The notes beneath the pieces were generated by a model that worked only from the letters and a program-made list of their open reading frames with translations, made no database searches and was not told where the DNA came from. The position numbers and the translations under genes are program-made. DNA of 64,000 nt from Ceratodon purpureus (lineage: Eukaryota > Streptophyta > Bryopsida > Pseudoditrichales > Ditrichaceae), in NCBI GenBank assembly GCA_014871385.1, contig CM026427.1, forward strand, positions 9,678,344 to 9,742,343, written 5' to 3'. This document shows, piece after piece, positions 23,161 to 35,604 of this stretch (position 1 is its first letter; every line of letters starts with the position of its first letter).

Positions 23161-23651
23161 TTAACTCCATTACATAATTCCCTAGACGTATTTCACATGT
23201 TGGAATTTGAGCCATCATTGAGCACTCTCCCTTACCTTGTTAAACCAAGCGTCTAGTCAAATAGTCTCTGCCTTAGTATTTGAGCAAAAATATCAATTAA
23301 CCTGTTCTCCAAGGCATTGTTGTTCTCCTTCACAACTTCAATCCCTAACTATGTTTTCCCTAACTTGTGCTCTTCATTTTACCCCTAATATACTTTTACA
23401 CCATAGTATCATTCTTCAGCACCAGTGATTTTTGAGCTATAAATAGCCAAACTGCTACAATGTTCAAATGCTGGCTAATTGCATCAAAGGAAAATAATAA
23501 ATAATAAATAATAAATCATTAGAAACCGTGCTTCGCAAGGCTGGCGTAGCCTACTAGCTGAGCTGATCAACGACCAGGTAGCCCAAACTGCACTTGGCGT
23601 GGATGGACTTGGCTGAATGAATGAGCAGGTTTATAGCCAGATTCATGCAAA

Positions 23652-24054
23652 ACATTACGTGCAAAATGGGGTCATGAAAAGGCCGTGTAAGCCTGCCCTT
23701 TTTAGGTGAACCCCCTGCTGCCGCCCGCACTGTCGCTGGCAGCGGGTGCCAGAGTTGCTGCCCGCACAGAACTGCGTGGCGCACTGTGAACAATCCTCCG
23801 AGGAATAATTCTTGAGACATGAATGACTTGTCTCGGGGTTTGGTTCCAAGTGGGCAGATGGTGTCAGCCCGGCACTGTAGATTGTGCCCTCTACACGCCT
23901 CACTCGGAGGTCATTGGTTCGAGCCCCCGTGGCGGTTGCCGGCACCACGGTGGCACATCACATGCCATGTCAAAAAGTATGCGGGCAGCGCCTGTTTTTT
24001 TCTCTCACGTGCCGTTTACACGGCCTTTTCTTGACCTCTTTTTGCAAGTAATGT
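23652..24054. mobile_element. 403-bp element with ~40-bp inverted ends
   Basis: The left end (ACATTACGTGCAAAATGGGG at 23652) and right end (ending at 24054; its reverse complement starts ACATTACTTGCAAAAAGAGG) match over about 40 bp with few differences and share GAAAAGGCCGTGTAA. The interior contains GGTTCGAGCCCC (23916-23927), resembling a tRNA B box, after a possible stem-loop, so a tRNA-derived portion is possible but unproven. No coding capacity. Confidence 0.75.
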
Positions 24055-24905
24055 GTTGGATGGTGGATAATAAGTTTGCCATGCACCATATGTCATTATT
24101 AGGAACTTAGCCTGGAGATGAAAGCTGGAGATGAGAGCCTGCAAAGCGGATCCAAAGGTGCGCGCCAAATTCCTACTCTTGCCGTTGGTGTCAAGCCACA
24201 CCCCCCCAATATTTAGCTTGCGTCCTCCTCATCATAACCTCAGCCTTGCTTCGTGCTAAGGCAGATCATTAGCTTGTTTATTGAACTCCTTCACATGGCA
24301 TGTTGGTGCATCTTGCATTTCATTGTGTGGCTACTAGATTTTTGCAATGTGTCACCTGCGTGTGTCTTGCTCGTGGGAAGTGGCTTCTTTCTCTGTAACC
24401 CCATTACAGTCTCCTCTTGCGACTTGCTTGTTGTAATGGCAATTTGTAAATGCGAGGTGGGGGAGAGAAACAAAATGAAGGCAGCTACTTTATGAGTCTG
24501 TTGCTTAGTTAATGAATTGCTTTTGGGGTTTTTGTCATTCAATTATGTAATTGCTTGTTTTGTATTGTGAATTTCTAGCCCAATGAATCTGTTTTGCGCT
24601 TCTCCTAGTGATGGCGTGTAAATTAGGTAAGGATTAAATTGTAATTGTTATAATTTGATATTGCGAGATTTGCTTTCGGATTTGCCTCATATTGTCAATC
24701 TAGTTCAATCTGGTTCAACAAATGTGGTTTTGAAACTCTCCCTTTGCTAGGAACTCTAGCCAGAATGTCTCCTTGCGGTGCATTGAAATAGCCAAAACTT
24801 AAATTTTTACATAAACTGTAGCCTGGCACAACTCCATTCGCGAACGACATTTAGCCTACACTTTCTCTATGTCATTTGATTGTATCGCCAGGGAATTGCA
24901 TTAAT

Positions 24906-25040
24906 TAGTAGAAATATGGTCCTGAAGGACTCGTCCGTAATGACTTAAATGGTCCAAAATGACTCATTTTCACTCAATTTGAGTCATTTTGGACCATTGA
25001 AGTCATTACGGACCAATCCTTAAGGACTATATTTCTACTA
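24906..25040. mobile_element. Near-palindromic MITE (135 bp)
   Basis: The two halves are nearly perfect inverted complements: TAGTAGAAATATGGTCCTGA at the left, and the reverse complement of the right end begins TAGTAGAAATATAGTCCTTA. The arms continue through 'tccgtaatgactt' and 'atggtccaaaatgactca' to a short central loop near 24970. Transcribed RNA would fold into one long hairpin. Confidence 0.85.
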
Positions 25041-25209
25041 GTGAATATATATTTCATTGCATTATGTAGCCACGTCAAATTTCGTGGGAAAATTTCAAAA
25101 TAGCCTGAATTACTACACTGTCGCTGGGACTGTAGTCTGGAGACCTAGCTTTTAAAAAACAATTAATCATCACTGTTCAGCACCATATAGTTTCACTGTT
25201 CACCAGTGT

Positions 25210-25746
25210 AAATCCTGCAAATGCAGCGTTTAGGGGCAGAGACAACAAAATTCGGTCAGTATCTGCAACCCTTCCATCTGTCGCTTTTGGAGCACACCAC
25301 CTAGCTTATAAAATTCCCTCAGGTTTCCGACACTCGTGCTTTCCTCTGCTCTTTCGGGCTTCATCGGATTCTTCGACACATGCTCCATGGACCCACCCAC
25401 CTCGGAAGCCCTCACTCGATCACTGCATGTGTGCCGGCCGATCTTTTACGAGCTTGCTGCACATATATTCTCCGATATGCTTACTCTTCGCTAGCATTCT
25501 GTTCGTAGACATTGTTGATATTTTGCGATCTCAAGAGAGATATTGAAATTACTGCAACTAGGTCGCTCCGGCCTCAGCCATCCCAGGTCTTGATTCTGAT
25601 AAGTTGCAGTAGGTGATGCATGGGTCATCTCGCTACTCGCATGTTTGTGATCAGTCGAGATATGGGATAATTTTGTGAGCAGGAACTAATTCTCAGCTGA
25701 CGATTATTTGTCAGGAGGTGCGCTCGAGTACTGGAAGGAGGAAGCC
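25210..25746 (+). promoter_or_regulatory. Conserved 5' flank of AKR copy 2
   Basis: Upstream segment shared, in reverse complement, with 5192-5790. It probably contains promoter and 5' UTR. The matching blocks run through 'gtcaggaggtgcgctcgag' (25710-25728) to the start codon. Confidence 0.55.
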
Positions 25747-28568
25747 ATGCATCAAGTGCCAAGACGGAAGCTGGGCTCCCAAGGTTTGGAGGTAGAGTGA
25801 AGTTATATCTGAATTCCTGATCGGCACTCAACTTGCGGATCACGAAACAGAATGTTAGCCGAATTTGACTTCAAGCATGTCCTGAGAGTGTCAAGTCAAG
25901 TATGATACTTTCTAGTGGCGTGTCTCAGAGTGCACAGATTAAGAGTGGGGCTCCATAGGTACTTTTATTTCTTCGTCTTCTTAGTGTCAGGTTTCAATGT
26001 GTATGGAGTGTTGATCTTCAACCCTAATTTGGGTTTTGGTGTAGAATTTAGGATACAATGTCTAGGAGTTCTCCACTGTCTTGGTAGTGGCATGAGTTAG
26101 CTTTGGGGTTTTGTTTGGGAGGGGTTCAGGTTTCGGCGCTGGGGCTGGGATGTATGGGCTTGTCCGCATTTTACGGGAAGCCTGTGGAGGAAGAACACGG
26201 CATCGCTGTCATTCAACAAGCCTTCAACAACGGGGTGACATTTTTCGACACATCAGACGTATACGGGCCACATACTAATGAGAAATTGCTCGGCCTGGTA
26301 ATTGGTTTTCACTTAATATGTTTTAAGACTGCTATGTTATGATTTGTCAAATATTGATTCCAACGCAGCTCGGCAGTGTAGTGGTTGGTGTGTCTGTTAA
26401 GATTCCGTCTCATAGCCGTGTTGCTGAATAAAAATCCTTCGACCAATCCCAAGGTCATGAAGCGGGCGTTGATGAATCTATATAAGTACCCGGCATCATG
26501 TCTACTGATCTGCTGTAGAACCTAGAAACTAGTTCATCAAGTTCCGAAATGAGTACGTAGTTGCTTGTTCCAATTTCAGCAGGCCTGCCTTGAATTTGGT
26601 GTACGTACGCATCTTACATTTGATGTCGACTTCCGGTGAACATTGAACCTGTCAGAATACATATTCCGGATGATGTAGAATCTACGTATGTTACATTGGA
26701 AGGGTTTTATTAGACATTTTATATTGTGGCCGTTTGAGAAGAGAAATTCTCCTACTTATTTCCATGCGAAGTGTAATATATGGACAAATTTCTAAACGTG
26801 AATTTGTATCGTCAGGCCTTGAAGGGGTTACCACGTGCGCAAGTCCAGGTAGCAACCAAGTTCGCAATGTCTTTTCATGCAGACGGAAGCACGGAGGTTC
26901 GGGGCGACCCCGAGTATGTGCGGCAAGCTTGTGAAGACAGCTTGAAGCGTCTTGGGGTGGACTACATTGATCTGTACTACCAGCACAGGGTTGATGCAAG
27001 AGTACCTATCGAACTCACGGTACCAAATTCACACATCCTCATCACGTTCAAGTTGAACATTGAACCTCATATTCATTAAAATGGCCAGTTTACGTTAAAA
27101 TGGCCGCTCAAATAGTGTGATTTCAGTTCATTTTTCCACTTTATTTGAATAGTGTGGCGGCCAATATAACGTAAACCGGTCAATTTATTGAATATGAGGT
27201 TATTGAGACTTGAGTACTGCTAAAGCATTTTGACGAAGCTCCCATGCACACTAACATGGTGAGATCAAACAGGTTGGAGCGATGAAGAAGCTGGTGGAAG
27301 AAGGCAAGGTTAAATACATCGGCTTGTCGGAAGCGGGGCCTGACACCATCAGACGAGCACATGCTGTGCACCCCATCACTGCACTCCAAATTGAGTGGTC
27401 CCTTTGGACTCGTGATATCGAAGAGACCGTCATTCCTGTTTGCAGGTATACTCACCTGGTCTTGATCTCTTTCATATTTCCCCATAACCCAAAATTTGCA
27501 CATATGCTGAAGTTAGTGCAGCCTATGCTTGGATGCTACATCTCTCCGTCAGTCTTGTGAAGCCTTATAATCAATATATATATATGAGAGTTTGATTGTT
27601 GCAGAGAGCTGGGAATTGGGATTGTCCCATACAGCCCACTTGGACGAGGCTTCTTCTCTGGTAAAGCAGTTGTGGAGAAACTATCGGAGACAGACGCCAG
27701 GACCGTGAGTTTTCGAACTCAAGTTACTTGGTTAGAGTTTGAGAAGAAGGATATAGCACCAGTCTGGCAGTCCTCTACTTAGTGAATAATGTTTGCTTAA
27801 AGTACACAATCCTCTTGATCAAAAGCAAGGGTAATCCGAGAATTCCGCTAAGTAGTGCACTGAGTTTAGTCTGCACTCAACTCAGAAATGCACCCATTGT
27901 GATGGTTTTCTGAGTTTGATCCCCACTTTGACTTAATGCCTCTTATAGAGTGATTTGGTGCATTTGGTGCCCAGTTTGTTCTACTTAGTGGATAACCAAA
28001 AATTGGGCATTTGAGGATGGACTGGGGACCAATTGAGGTCCAAATTGGGGACTACTTAGCGGATTTCTCTATTATATGTAGTCTAATATTGGGGGTGTTC
28101 ACATTCAGGTTCGCCTTCCGAGGTTTCAAGATGAGAATTTAGAGAAGAACAAGATTCTGTATGAGCGAGTTGCGGCGCTGGCCAAAAAATATAATTGTAC
28201 ACCAGGACAACTAGCTCTTGCTTGGGTTCTGCACCAAGGGAATGATGTTGTTCCTATTCCAGGTTGGCTTCGAAGTACCCTCATGTTCCATCTTACTGAT
28301 ATGTTAGTTGCCATTTTGCATGAAATATGAGTAGAATTGTTTATGTGTGAGTTGTTGTTTTGGCATTGCAGGTACCACCAAGATTCCCAATTTGGATGAG
28401 AACATAGGTGCTGCGTTTGTGAAGCTGACAGAAGTGGAGGTGCAAGAGGTTGCTGCGGCTGTGCCACTACATGATGTTGCTGGTGAACGATATAATGAAG
28501 GGGTTTCCAAGCATTCATGGAATAAAGTTACAACTCCGCCTTTGAGCTCATACACCTCACATATATAA
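25747..28568 (+). CDS. Aldo-keto reductase, copy 2, 7 exons
   Basis: Exons 25747-25791, 26130-26297, 26816-27019, 27273-27445, 27605-27704, 28109-28262, 28372-28568; all GT-AG with the same phases as copy 1. The product is 346 aa and keeps the tetrad D55, Y60, K86 and H128. Differences from copy 1 include a fifth exon two codons shorter (SETDART against SESDASHLT) and a C-terminus ending SYTSHI. Introns 3 and 5 carry MITEs absent from copy 1 (27065-27199, 27838-28070). Both genes are intact, so both may be expressed. Divergence looks modest and is concentrated at exon 5 and the C-terminus. Confidence 0.9.
27065..27199. mobile_element. MITE in AKR copy 2 intron 3
   Basis: 135-bp element with inverted arms of about 43 bp: the left starts CCTCATATTCATTAAAATGG, and the right (reverse complement) starts CCTCATATTCAATAAATTGA. 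The intron of copy 1 is continuous here ('aagttgaaaattgagactt' in gene orientation), so the insertion postdates the duplication. 'attga' on both sides may be the target duplication. Confidence 0.8.
27838..28070. mobile_element. MITE in AKR copy 2 intron 5
   Basis: The terminal inverted repeats are GAGAATTCCGCTAAGTAGT at the left and, reverse-complemented from the right, AGAGAAATCCGCTAAGTAGT. The matching intron of copy 1 (2832-2999) lacks about 230 bp. Non-coding. Confidence 0.75.
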
Positions 28569-28920
28569 GAAAACCAAGCCCCTCCTGGGGTCGGCATGAA
28601 TAAAATGCCCGTTCGACCTATCCTTGATGAAATGTCTAGAGGACATAACTCATTCTCCTCAACATGATAGCTATTCACATTCTATTACAAAGAGTGGTGG
28701 CTTTTCACATTCTGTAATTAAGTGTCGCGGGTTTCTGTACTTCCAAGTATAACCACGTGAAACATGATGCACTCAAATGTTAAAATTGCATTGTTATTCT
28801 TACAAATGATTATGGGTGTGATATTTATGTTGCCTAGAAAAAATAGTCATGCTTCTTACCAAAGAGCAGTGGTGGAGAATATTTTTATAGTGTGCACACA
28901 ACCAATTTCAGCTTCGTAAA
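28569..28920. other. 3' flank of AKR copy 2
   Basis: Partly shared with the 3' flank of copy 1 (28660-28720). No gene seen. Confidence 0.5.
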
Positions 28921-29192
28921 ATGGAGGGTGACGCATTCAAGAAAAAGAATCTCAGAAATGATGTATTTAAAGTATTCCTCTCCAAAAATAAGGTTTACAA
29001 TTGCGGATCGACTATAAATTCAAGCATTAATGCCAGCTTCAACACGAGCAGTGAAGTTGTCAGAAACTGCACTACAAACCACGCTCATAACTTTGCAAGT
29101 CTCCAAATATTTCTCTCTTTCTGTAACGTACTCAAGACACAGCTCGACGAAATCCACACAGTTGCAATACCTAGTGCTCAGAATGAATATTG
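28921..29192 (+). repeat. Segment duplicated at 30490-30760
   Basis: Begins 'atggagggtgacgcattcaa' and parallels 30496 onward ('atggaaggtgatgcattcaa'), through 'agcagtgaagt(t/c)gtca' to 'acacagctcgacgaa/acacagcttgacgaa'. The reading frames differ between copies after a few codons, so I treat this as duplicated non-coding or decayed sequence. Confidence 0.55.
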
Positions 29193-29363
29193 AACCTTTC
29201 GGATTCCGGCGTTGAGCAAGTGGATCAGGCGAAGCTTGTACGTCTATCTGTGAAGCTGCTCATGTTTTGTGTGACTCATGGAAAGGACGTGGCTCAATCT
29301 GTTCTTTCCGAAAACGCTGAGGCGCGAGCAACGCTAGAGAAGCTGTTGAATCATGAGGGGTAG
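29193..29363 (+). pseudogene. Orphan coding exon, unrecognised
   Basis: An open frame with protein-like composition (QAKLVRLSVKLLMFCVTHG, SENAEARATLEKLLNHEG, stop TAG at 29361-29363) suggests an amphipathic helical C-terminus. A second frame (29553-29763), SKFGSQPSTVVGIIAKLV followed by a Lys/Glu-rich segment, may belong to the same former gene. I recognise neither family and see no start, so this is probably a remnant. Confidence 0.3.
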
Positions 29364-29819
29364 ATTCGCTATCGGGGACCTGATCTTTAGCTGCACCTGA
29401 CCTATCACAGGGTAGATTAATATGGAATTCCTAGTTAACTTTGAGTGGGAATTATTGGATTGTTAGTTTAAATCACTAACGACTAACGAGATTGGATTAT
29501 GGTTGATAGAGTCAAGATTCGGAAATTTTGAATGAGTCTAGACTTGAGGTTATGGATGTTCATGATTAGATTTCCAAGTTTGGCAGTCAACCTTCAACTG
29601 TCGTTGGAATAATCGCAAAGCTGGTGAAGATGCTGAAATCTTCAGCTCCAGCATGTCGACCGCGACTAGCCAAGAGGAAAATGAAGTTTGTAAACGAGCA
29701 ACAGGAAGAAATAGACGCAATCAAGATGGAAAAGGCAGACGTTATGGACGCACTTATGGTTCGTGGATTCTCACATTTCTCACAACAGCATAGATGTCTC
29801 CTTCAGCAAAGGTTGTAAC

Positions 29820-31114
29820 TTGTACAGTTTGTTGTGTTTGGATAGATCTAAAATGAGGTGCTTAACTTGACTCTTTCGGTGTCTGCTTGCTTATCGTGAC
29901 GGTGTTGGAAGCTGATGTAATCATCCAATGCAGGGATTGTTGAAAGAGGAGAATGCGCAATGCCAACAAAATGCGCTGCCTCCCTTGCATGTTTTATCTC
30001 CAAATATCGCAACCCCGACTGAACAACTTCCACGTCATTAAACCATTCCACACACTATTAGATAGCGTGTGGTTTGTTAGATATTCCACACGCTAAGGGT
30101 GCTATCATATGATATAAGTTCACTACAAGGTACCTATACCCACCAAATCGAAGAATAAATTATAAAAGTCACTCCAAAAATCCGCCATCCAGACTCAATG
30201 CCATCGAAAATTGGACACAACTGATACACCCAGTAACAACCCTTCCGAAAATGAAATAAGAATAAGCTAGAGCGGCCATCAACTCACATCTTCTGATATG
30301 CTACTGTTCTGGATCACGCTCAAATGTAAAAAAAAATTCAAACCATGGGAAAGCGTAACTCAAATCTCGGAACCTGAAAATAAGTCGACCTACTTCACAA
30401 CTTCAAAGCAAAATGATCAGATCACACAACATCCACAAAATCGAAAACCTACATCAAGTCACCCTCGCACACAAAATCCGTTTGATCTTCGTGAAATGGA
30501 AGGTGATGCATTCAAAACAGAAGAATCTAAGCAATACTTTAATCCTCTTAGACCAAAACAGTTCGGTTCCACATCAAAGATTCAGGAAATCACAACATAT
30601 TCACAAAAGAGTCAAGGATCAATGCCAGCTCGAACTGAGCAGTGAAGTCGTCAATCAGAAGTTGCATTGCAAACCACGCTCGTTTGATTACACTCCTGGA
30701 AATATTCCTTTCTTTCTAGAACGTAGTTGTGACACAGCTTGACGAATCCCACACTGCGAAACCCACACTGCTATATAGTAACCTTCTCAGAATGAACTAT
30801 GGTATTCACAGAACCACCTGAACGATTGACATCTAAGTCACATGCACATGGTCTTTATTGAAAGCTCAACTGCAGCAATATTCTAAAACATATAGGGACG
30901 ACAAATTGTCGATGTAACAATGTAACCTAATTAAGAATGGCCTTGCAAATCCAGGTCCATTTCGTAGCTGCGATAAGAACCTGCAGCAAGCTGACATGAT
31001 GAAGCTGTAAATCTTGTATCCATGATCCTCGAGGCGCTGAATCTGAAGAGGTTTGATGTGGCTAACGGCATACACGATGAAATAGTACGAGACCAATTGT
31101 GAACCTGACTAGTG
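29820..31114. other. Intergenic; duplicated segment and gene 3' flank
   Basis: Contains the second copy (30490-30760) of the segment at 28921. From about 31010 it holds sequence related to the 3' part of the Cys-rich gene copies at 36950-37130 and 38230-38410. No separate gene. Confidence 0.4.
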
Positions 31115-31726
31115 TCATGTTTCGCTATTGATGTCATGCCTGGGCACGACACGAAAAACTGCATTCAACGCCGACGTGAACATGAAATCATGGGATCGAC
31201 AAAGCTTTGGTGCGTCACAATCCCTGTGACAGGGCGTCAAGCTCAGCTCCATCATTGTCCAGTAGCCACAGGTCGAATGGGTATCTTTCAACCTCACTCC
31301 CACTGAAGCCGGGATGCAAATTATTTTCTGAAAGAATTCCTCCGCGGGTGCTTTGTTACACATGAGGCACCTGTGACGATATCCTGGGATCACCTCGCCT
31401 TGCAGGAGAATCAACGCCCATACACACCGCTCTACCACATCAAGCTCCTCTAATTGATCGGGGTCGGGCTGCCCGGAAAACCCCGCATCCGTAAGATCGT
31501 GAATGTCATGGACTAATCGGTTCAGGAACGTCGTTGTTGTCTCGTGCATTTTCCACCTCTGCACCTGACCACCATACCGATCAGACGAAAAAAATACGGG
31601 CAAATTGGAGATCTCCTCCGTCAGCCGCACCAGAACCTGCGGCCCCAACTCAGACAGCCTGTGTCTGCTCCAGAACCAGCCATTGTACTGTGCGGCGCGC
31701 CCCTCACGAGGCGTACTCCCCTCCAT
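31115..31726 (-). CDS. Cys-rich family protein, copy A (unknown function)
   Basis: 203-aa open frame starting MEGSTPREGRAAQYNGWFW at 31726, just after a splice-like acceptor (TTGCAG, about 31756), so an upstream non-coding exon is likely. The C-terminal half has a regular Cys/His pattern: CLMCN, then STCGYW, then PCHRDCDAPKLCRSHD, suggestive of zinc binding. Two other copies (36906-37507, 38313-38957) keep CLMCN, HPASVGV and STCGYW, which supports past selection on the protein. Upstream DNA to 32250 resembles 39090-39440 upstream of copy C. I do not recognise the family. Confidence 0.55.
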   Translation of the reverse strand: MEGSTPREGRAAQYNGWFWSRHRLSELGPQVLVRLTEEISNLPVFFSSDRYGGQVQRWKMHETTTTFLNRLVHDIHDLTDAGFSGQPDPDQLEELDVVERCVWALILLQGEVIPGYRHRCLMCNKAPAEEFFQKIICIPASVGVRLKDTHSTCGYWTMMELSLTPCHRDCDAPKLCRSHDFMFTSALNAVFRVVPRHDINSET

Positions 31727-32260
31727 CGTCCCAATCGAGAACCTGCGACCACCACTGCAATACAAAGGAAATCATCTTCAGCTCTAACAGCTTGATGACG
31801 AGCTGAAGCTCTCCCAATAACTTCAAAACTAACAAATCAAAAATTCACACAATCCCAACTCAAGTGACGAAACAAGTGAATGACTCGAGATCCCTTACAT
31901 ACAGACTCAAGCACTAATCAATGGATTCAAATGACACGGTCCCTCAAGTTGCGTAAGCGAGTCCCGAGGAGGGCAGGAGATGAAGCGATGGGGAGAGCGC
32001 AGTGAGCTGGAGAATTCGGCGATGAATTCGAGTGAAGAGAGTCGGCGGTGAAGAGAGCTCCGAGTTGAGTCAAGTGGCATCTAATTTGTCGAAGTTTTAA
32101 GAATTTGTGCCAATTTCGATCGCCCTTTGAAACCCGTTCCACACCTGTTGCGCGTTCACACCTGGCGTGGGTTGAATGGGGTTCGACGGGAACGTGTGCA
32201 CATGAGCGCAGTTCCCATTCTGCTGAGGTATACATACCTATAACCGATAACACACCCATA
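31727..32260 (-). promoter_or_regulatory. Upstream region of Cys-rich copy A
   Basis: Shared in part with the upstream region of copy C: 'ccaatttcgatcgccctt' at 32110-32127 and 39348-39365, and 'ttccacacctgttgcgcgtt' matching 'ttccatacctgctgtgcgtt'. Probably 5' UTR, intron and promoter. No clear TATA box. Confidence 0.45.
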
Positions 32261-32683
32261 GCAGATAAGTAGACTACCAGGTTGCTGTGAATTGGAAAAC
32301 CAGAAACCGATAATTGATGAACACGAGATTCAGGATGCGTCCTCCAATAGGATGCCTCTATGAGTCTTATGTTTGTTCACTGAATCACTACTCTTGTTGT
32401 TGTCGGTTATAGGTGAGGCTATATGTTGGTTATGGACTGTGAACAACTTTTGCACAAAAAAATTGTAGTAATTTGAATTTTACTCAATTAATTCTAAGAA
32501 ATCCTCATTCTTCATGAATCTTATGTTTCTACGAACAGAAAATAACTTGTGCATCTTCATAACATAAGATAAGCTATGCAAAAATGCTTAAGTTATTGGT
32601 TATAGGTATGTATAACTTACTTTCACTGTGTTGATTTTAGCTTATTCGTATTTCACAACTCAGAGGTGTTTGTTTCCCAGACT
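32261..32683. other. Intergenic
   Basis: AT-rich. No feature recognised. Confidence 0.4.
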
Positions 32684-32979
32684 ATAAACCTTGACCTCGT
32701 CTTAATGGCGAGGCGGGCCCTCCCCCTCCTCGTCCCCTTTCTTCCTCCCTTCGTTTTTTTATATTTAGGGGGTTTGCAACTATTTTTTAGTAATTTTTTA
32801 TGAAATCTTGGACCCCAAATTTTTCTTAAGGGATGCACTAAATTATTTTTAGATTGATTATATATTATTTTTTTTCATTTTTTTTTCCCATTAAGATGCA
32901 AATTCTATGGGGCTTTTTGCCCCTCCAATAGAAGCCCTGGTTGAGGGGCCTTTGTCATTAAGACGAGGGCAAGGTTTAT
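32684..32979. mobile_element. 296-bp MITE
   Basis: The inverted ends are ATAAACCTTGACCTCGTCTT at the left and, reverse-complemented from the right, ATAAACCTTGCCCTCGTCTT, continuing AATG. GC-rich arms flank a T-rich middle. Non-coding. Confidence 0.8.
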
Positions 32980-34862
32980 CTCTAGGATATTTGGTTTTGG
33001 TTTCTGGAGTTTTGGGGGCGTTGTAATAAATTTGTTTTGTGTTTAATGTCTTTTCTAGTTTCGGGCGAAACTTAGGTCGAGGTACAAAGCCTTACAATCT
33101 GGAGTGGTTCCTAAAATTATGAAAACTCTTAAAACTTTTAAAATAATAACTTTCTATATGCATCTTAACTACTCCATGATGTAGCCCGTTCCACACATGT
33201 CATGCGTTCACACCTGTCTTGGTAGGATTGGGGATTTTAAAGGCATGTTCCTAGTTCCTGTCCTGCTTTGTCCTGTGTGTTGTTTGAAGGCCCTTGTTTC
33301 GGCTATTTGGGGGAGGGGGGGGGGGGGGGTCCTAATATTTTTTTTTCTTTTTAATGTCTTATATGGTTTCAGGTAAAACCGTAAATCCCACTTTATTTAG
33401 TTCTGGGTAAACCCCAACTTATCTAGTTCCTTTAAAAGTTATTTTAACGTGTTTAGGTTGTTGGTTTTGGACATACTACTTACTTCTTTAAGCACATTTG
33501 AGGATAAGCTGCTTTGAGTTCAGATTTTTCCGCAAATGTGTTTGTGAATTGAAGAATAGATATACAAGAAAAAGAATTTTTCAAATCAAAGTTCACGTTA
33601 AAAATTGGAAACATACGAGTGGTGCAAAAATGAGGTCGCTATATACAACTCAAAAATACATACCTTCTACCGTATGTTGCAAATCGTAAAAGCATGGATT
33701 CCACATATGAGATATATATGTGTTGACATCTTATATAGGGATGATGATGATGATGATGTTGACGTAAGGAGAAGAGTCACGGTTATGTGTTAACCTCGCA
33801 AATTAGTTGATGACATCATATTTCTTACGCAAGTGTGCCGGAAACCAATGACGTACTTTTTATTAGAAATGGTTGTTCACCTATAGAAAGTTGGAGGACT
33901 AGAGCATTTTGAACGATGTCTACCTTCTAGATCAACATCTTCAATGGCCAAGACTTCCATCTTATAATATATTAGATGGAAGCAATGTTGAATTTGTTTC
34001 TACTTTACCAGCGTTATAATTTTCTCAAAAATCAGGTTGCAATAAATGAACTTCTTGTTCCTCATTTAATTATAGTAATTTATACTATGTAGCTTTATGC
34101 AACTCTTAGCGATGCAAATACCAATCCAAGCACAGCTGCACATGTATTGATTCTGTACAATCGACGTTGTTGAATTCAAAGCAATTTATTATGGAAAATC
34201 ACGGAAAGTCTGCATGTTGCTAAAGGTGCCTTGAAGGCAAGATCACTTGTTTGATGTTCCTTCTTGATACTAGTATCTTTTAAAAATAGAAATTGTGCCA
34301 CTTATAATTTCTACATGTTGTTTAATTGTTGCTAATTTATTTCCATAAATTTTCATTTTAGATGACATCTTAACAAATGTTGACTTTTTTTAAATGCAAA
34401 GGCTCATCCTTTTAAGTAGATACCAAATGTTTCTTGTCATTAGTTGTCTCTTATATTGAAGATATCTTGTTTTTCATTCTAATATATACTAGCTTAATTT
34501 TGTATTTGAGATTCAAAACGCACTTCAAGCTTCTTCTCTTGCATTGATTTATTGAACCTTGATGCTTTGGTTTTAGCAATTGCGTGAAGACACTAGAATT
34601 TACTACATAGAAATCATTGGAGATAACAATCCAACTATTCTACCTTAATACATGTTGGATCAATTATCAATAGCAAAAGTCATATATTTAATGAGGGTTT
34701 GGAAATTTGAAAGAAATGTTGTTCTAATTAGTAATATAAATAAAATGTACAAAAATCTCTAATAACAATTAAAGAGTTAAGCAAGCATGTCGAGTCTAAA
34801 AAGGCCACATATACGGCACTAGTAGAATATTTGTATCAAAATCCAATTGCAAAGGGGGTGGG
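32980..34862. repeat. Intergenic with dispersed repeat shared with 58.6 kb
   Basis: 33435-33740 matches 58600-58810 ('ttggttttggacatactac', 'ggtgcaaaaatgagg'). Includes a poly-G run near 33313-33330. No gene found in the remaining AT-rich sequence. Confidence 0.6.
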
Positions 34863-35604
34863 GGGGAGAATACAATAAAGTGGACCTCAAAGTGCAAAAT
34901 GTGATCAGTAAGAAGTGAATATGAAGTGTGTTGTTTTTGAAAGCTCAAAGCTAATTTTGAGCATTTTGGTGTAGTTTTTGAGCATTTTAGTCACTTTCTA
35001 GGGTGTCATAAGGTATCTTAGAGGCATCTTCATAAAAAGAATATCTTCAATTGAAACTAAATTTGACCACTAGTTCTAAATCATGAAAATGAACTTTTCC
35101 AAAGTCTTGATTTCTTCATTTGGTGCCTTCTATTGTCTTTAGAAGATGTTTTTTTTTTCAATTTAGAAAACAATGTTTGGTGAAAAAAAACGCACAAAAA
35201 GTACTGCGGAAGTGACCCACTTAAAAAACATCCTTGCGGTACTTTTGGAACTCTTAACCAATCAATAAGTATATGAATTGACTATTTTAGAATACCTCTT
35301 AAACATACAGAGGGCACTACTTCATCAAAAGTGATTTTTAGATAGTTTTTGATTCTTTTATAGCCACTTTTTTAATTGAGTGCATTCACTTTGCTTGGAT
35401 GTAAAACCTTCATACAATAACTTTAAAGTGTCTACTTTGCACAAAACTTTTCCAAGTTGTAGAAAAACAAGTTGAGAATCCATATTAGCAAAAAAAATTG
35501 ACTTCAATTACATCTTTCCATCACTTTTGTGCAATTTTTGCAAAAGGGCTGAAACTGGCAAATAGCTAAGCACTTTTGTGGTCCACTTTATTGTGCTTCT
35601 CCCC
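34863..35604. mobile_element. Intact MITE (742 bp), piggyBac empty-site reference
   Basis: The left end is GGGGAGAATACAATAAAGTGG and the reverse complement of the right end is GGGGAGAAGCACAATAAAGT. It is the undisturbed relative of the copy split by piggyBac at 7559-13074; the equivalent of the insertion point is 'accaatcaataagtatatg' at about 35258-35276. Non-coding. Confidence 0.8.
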
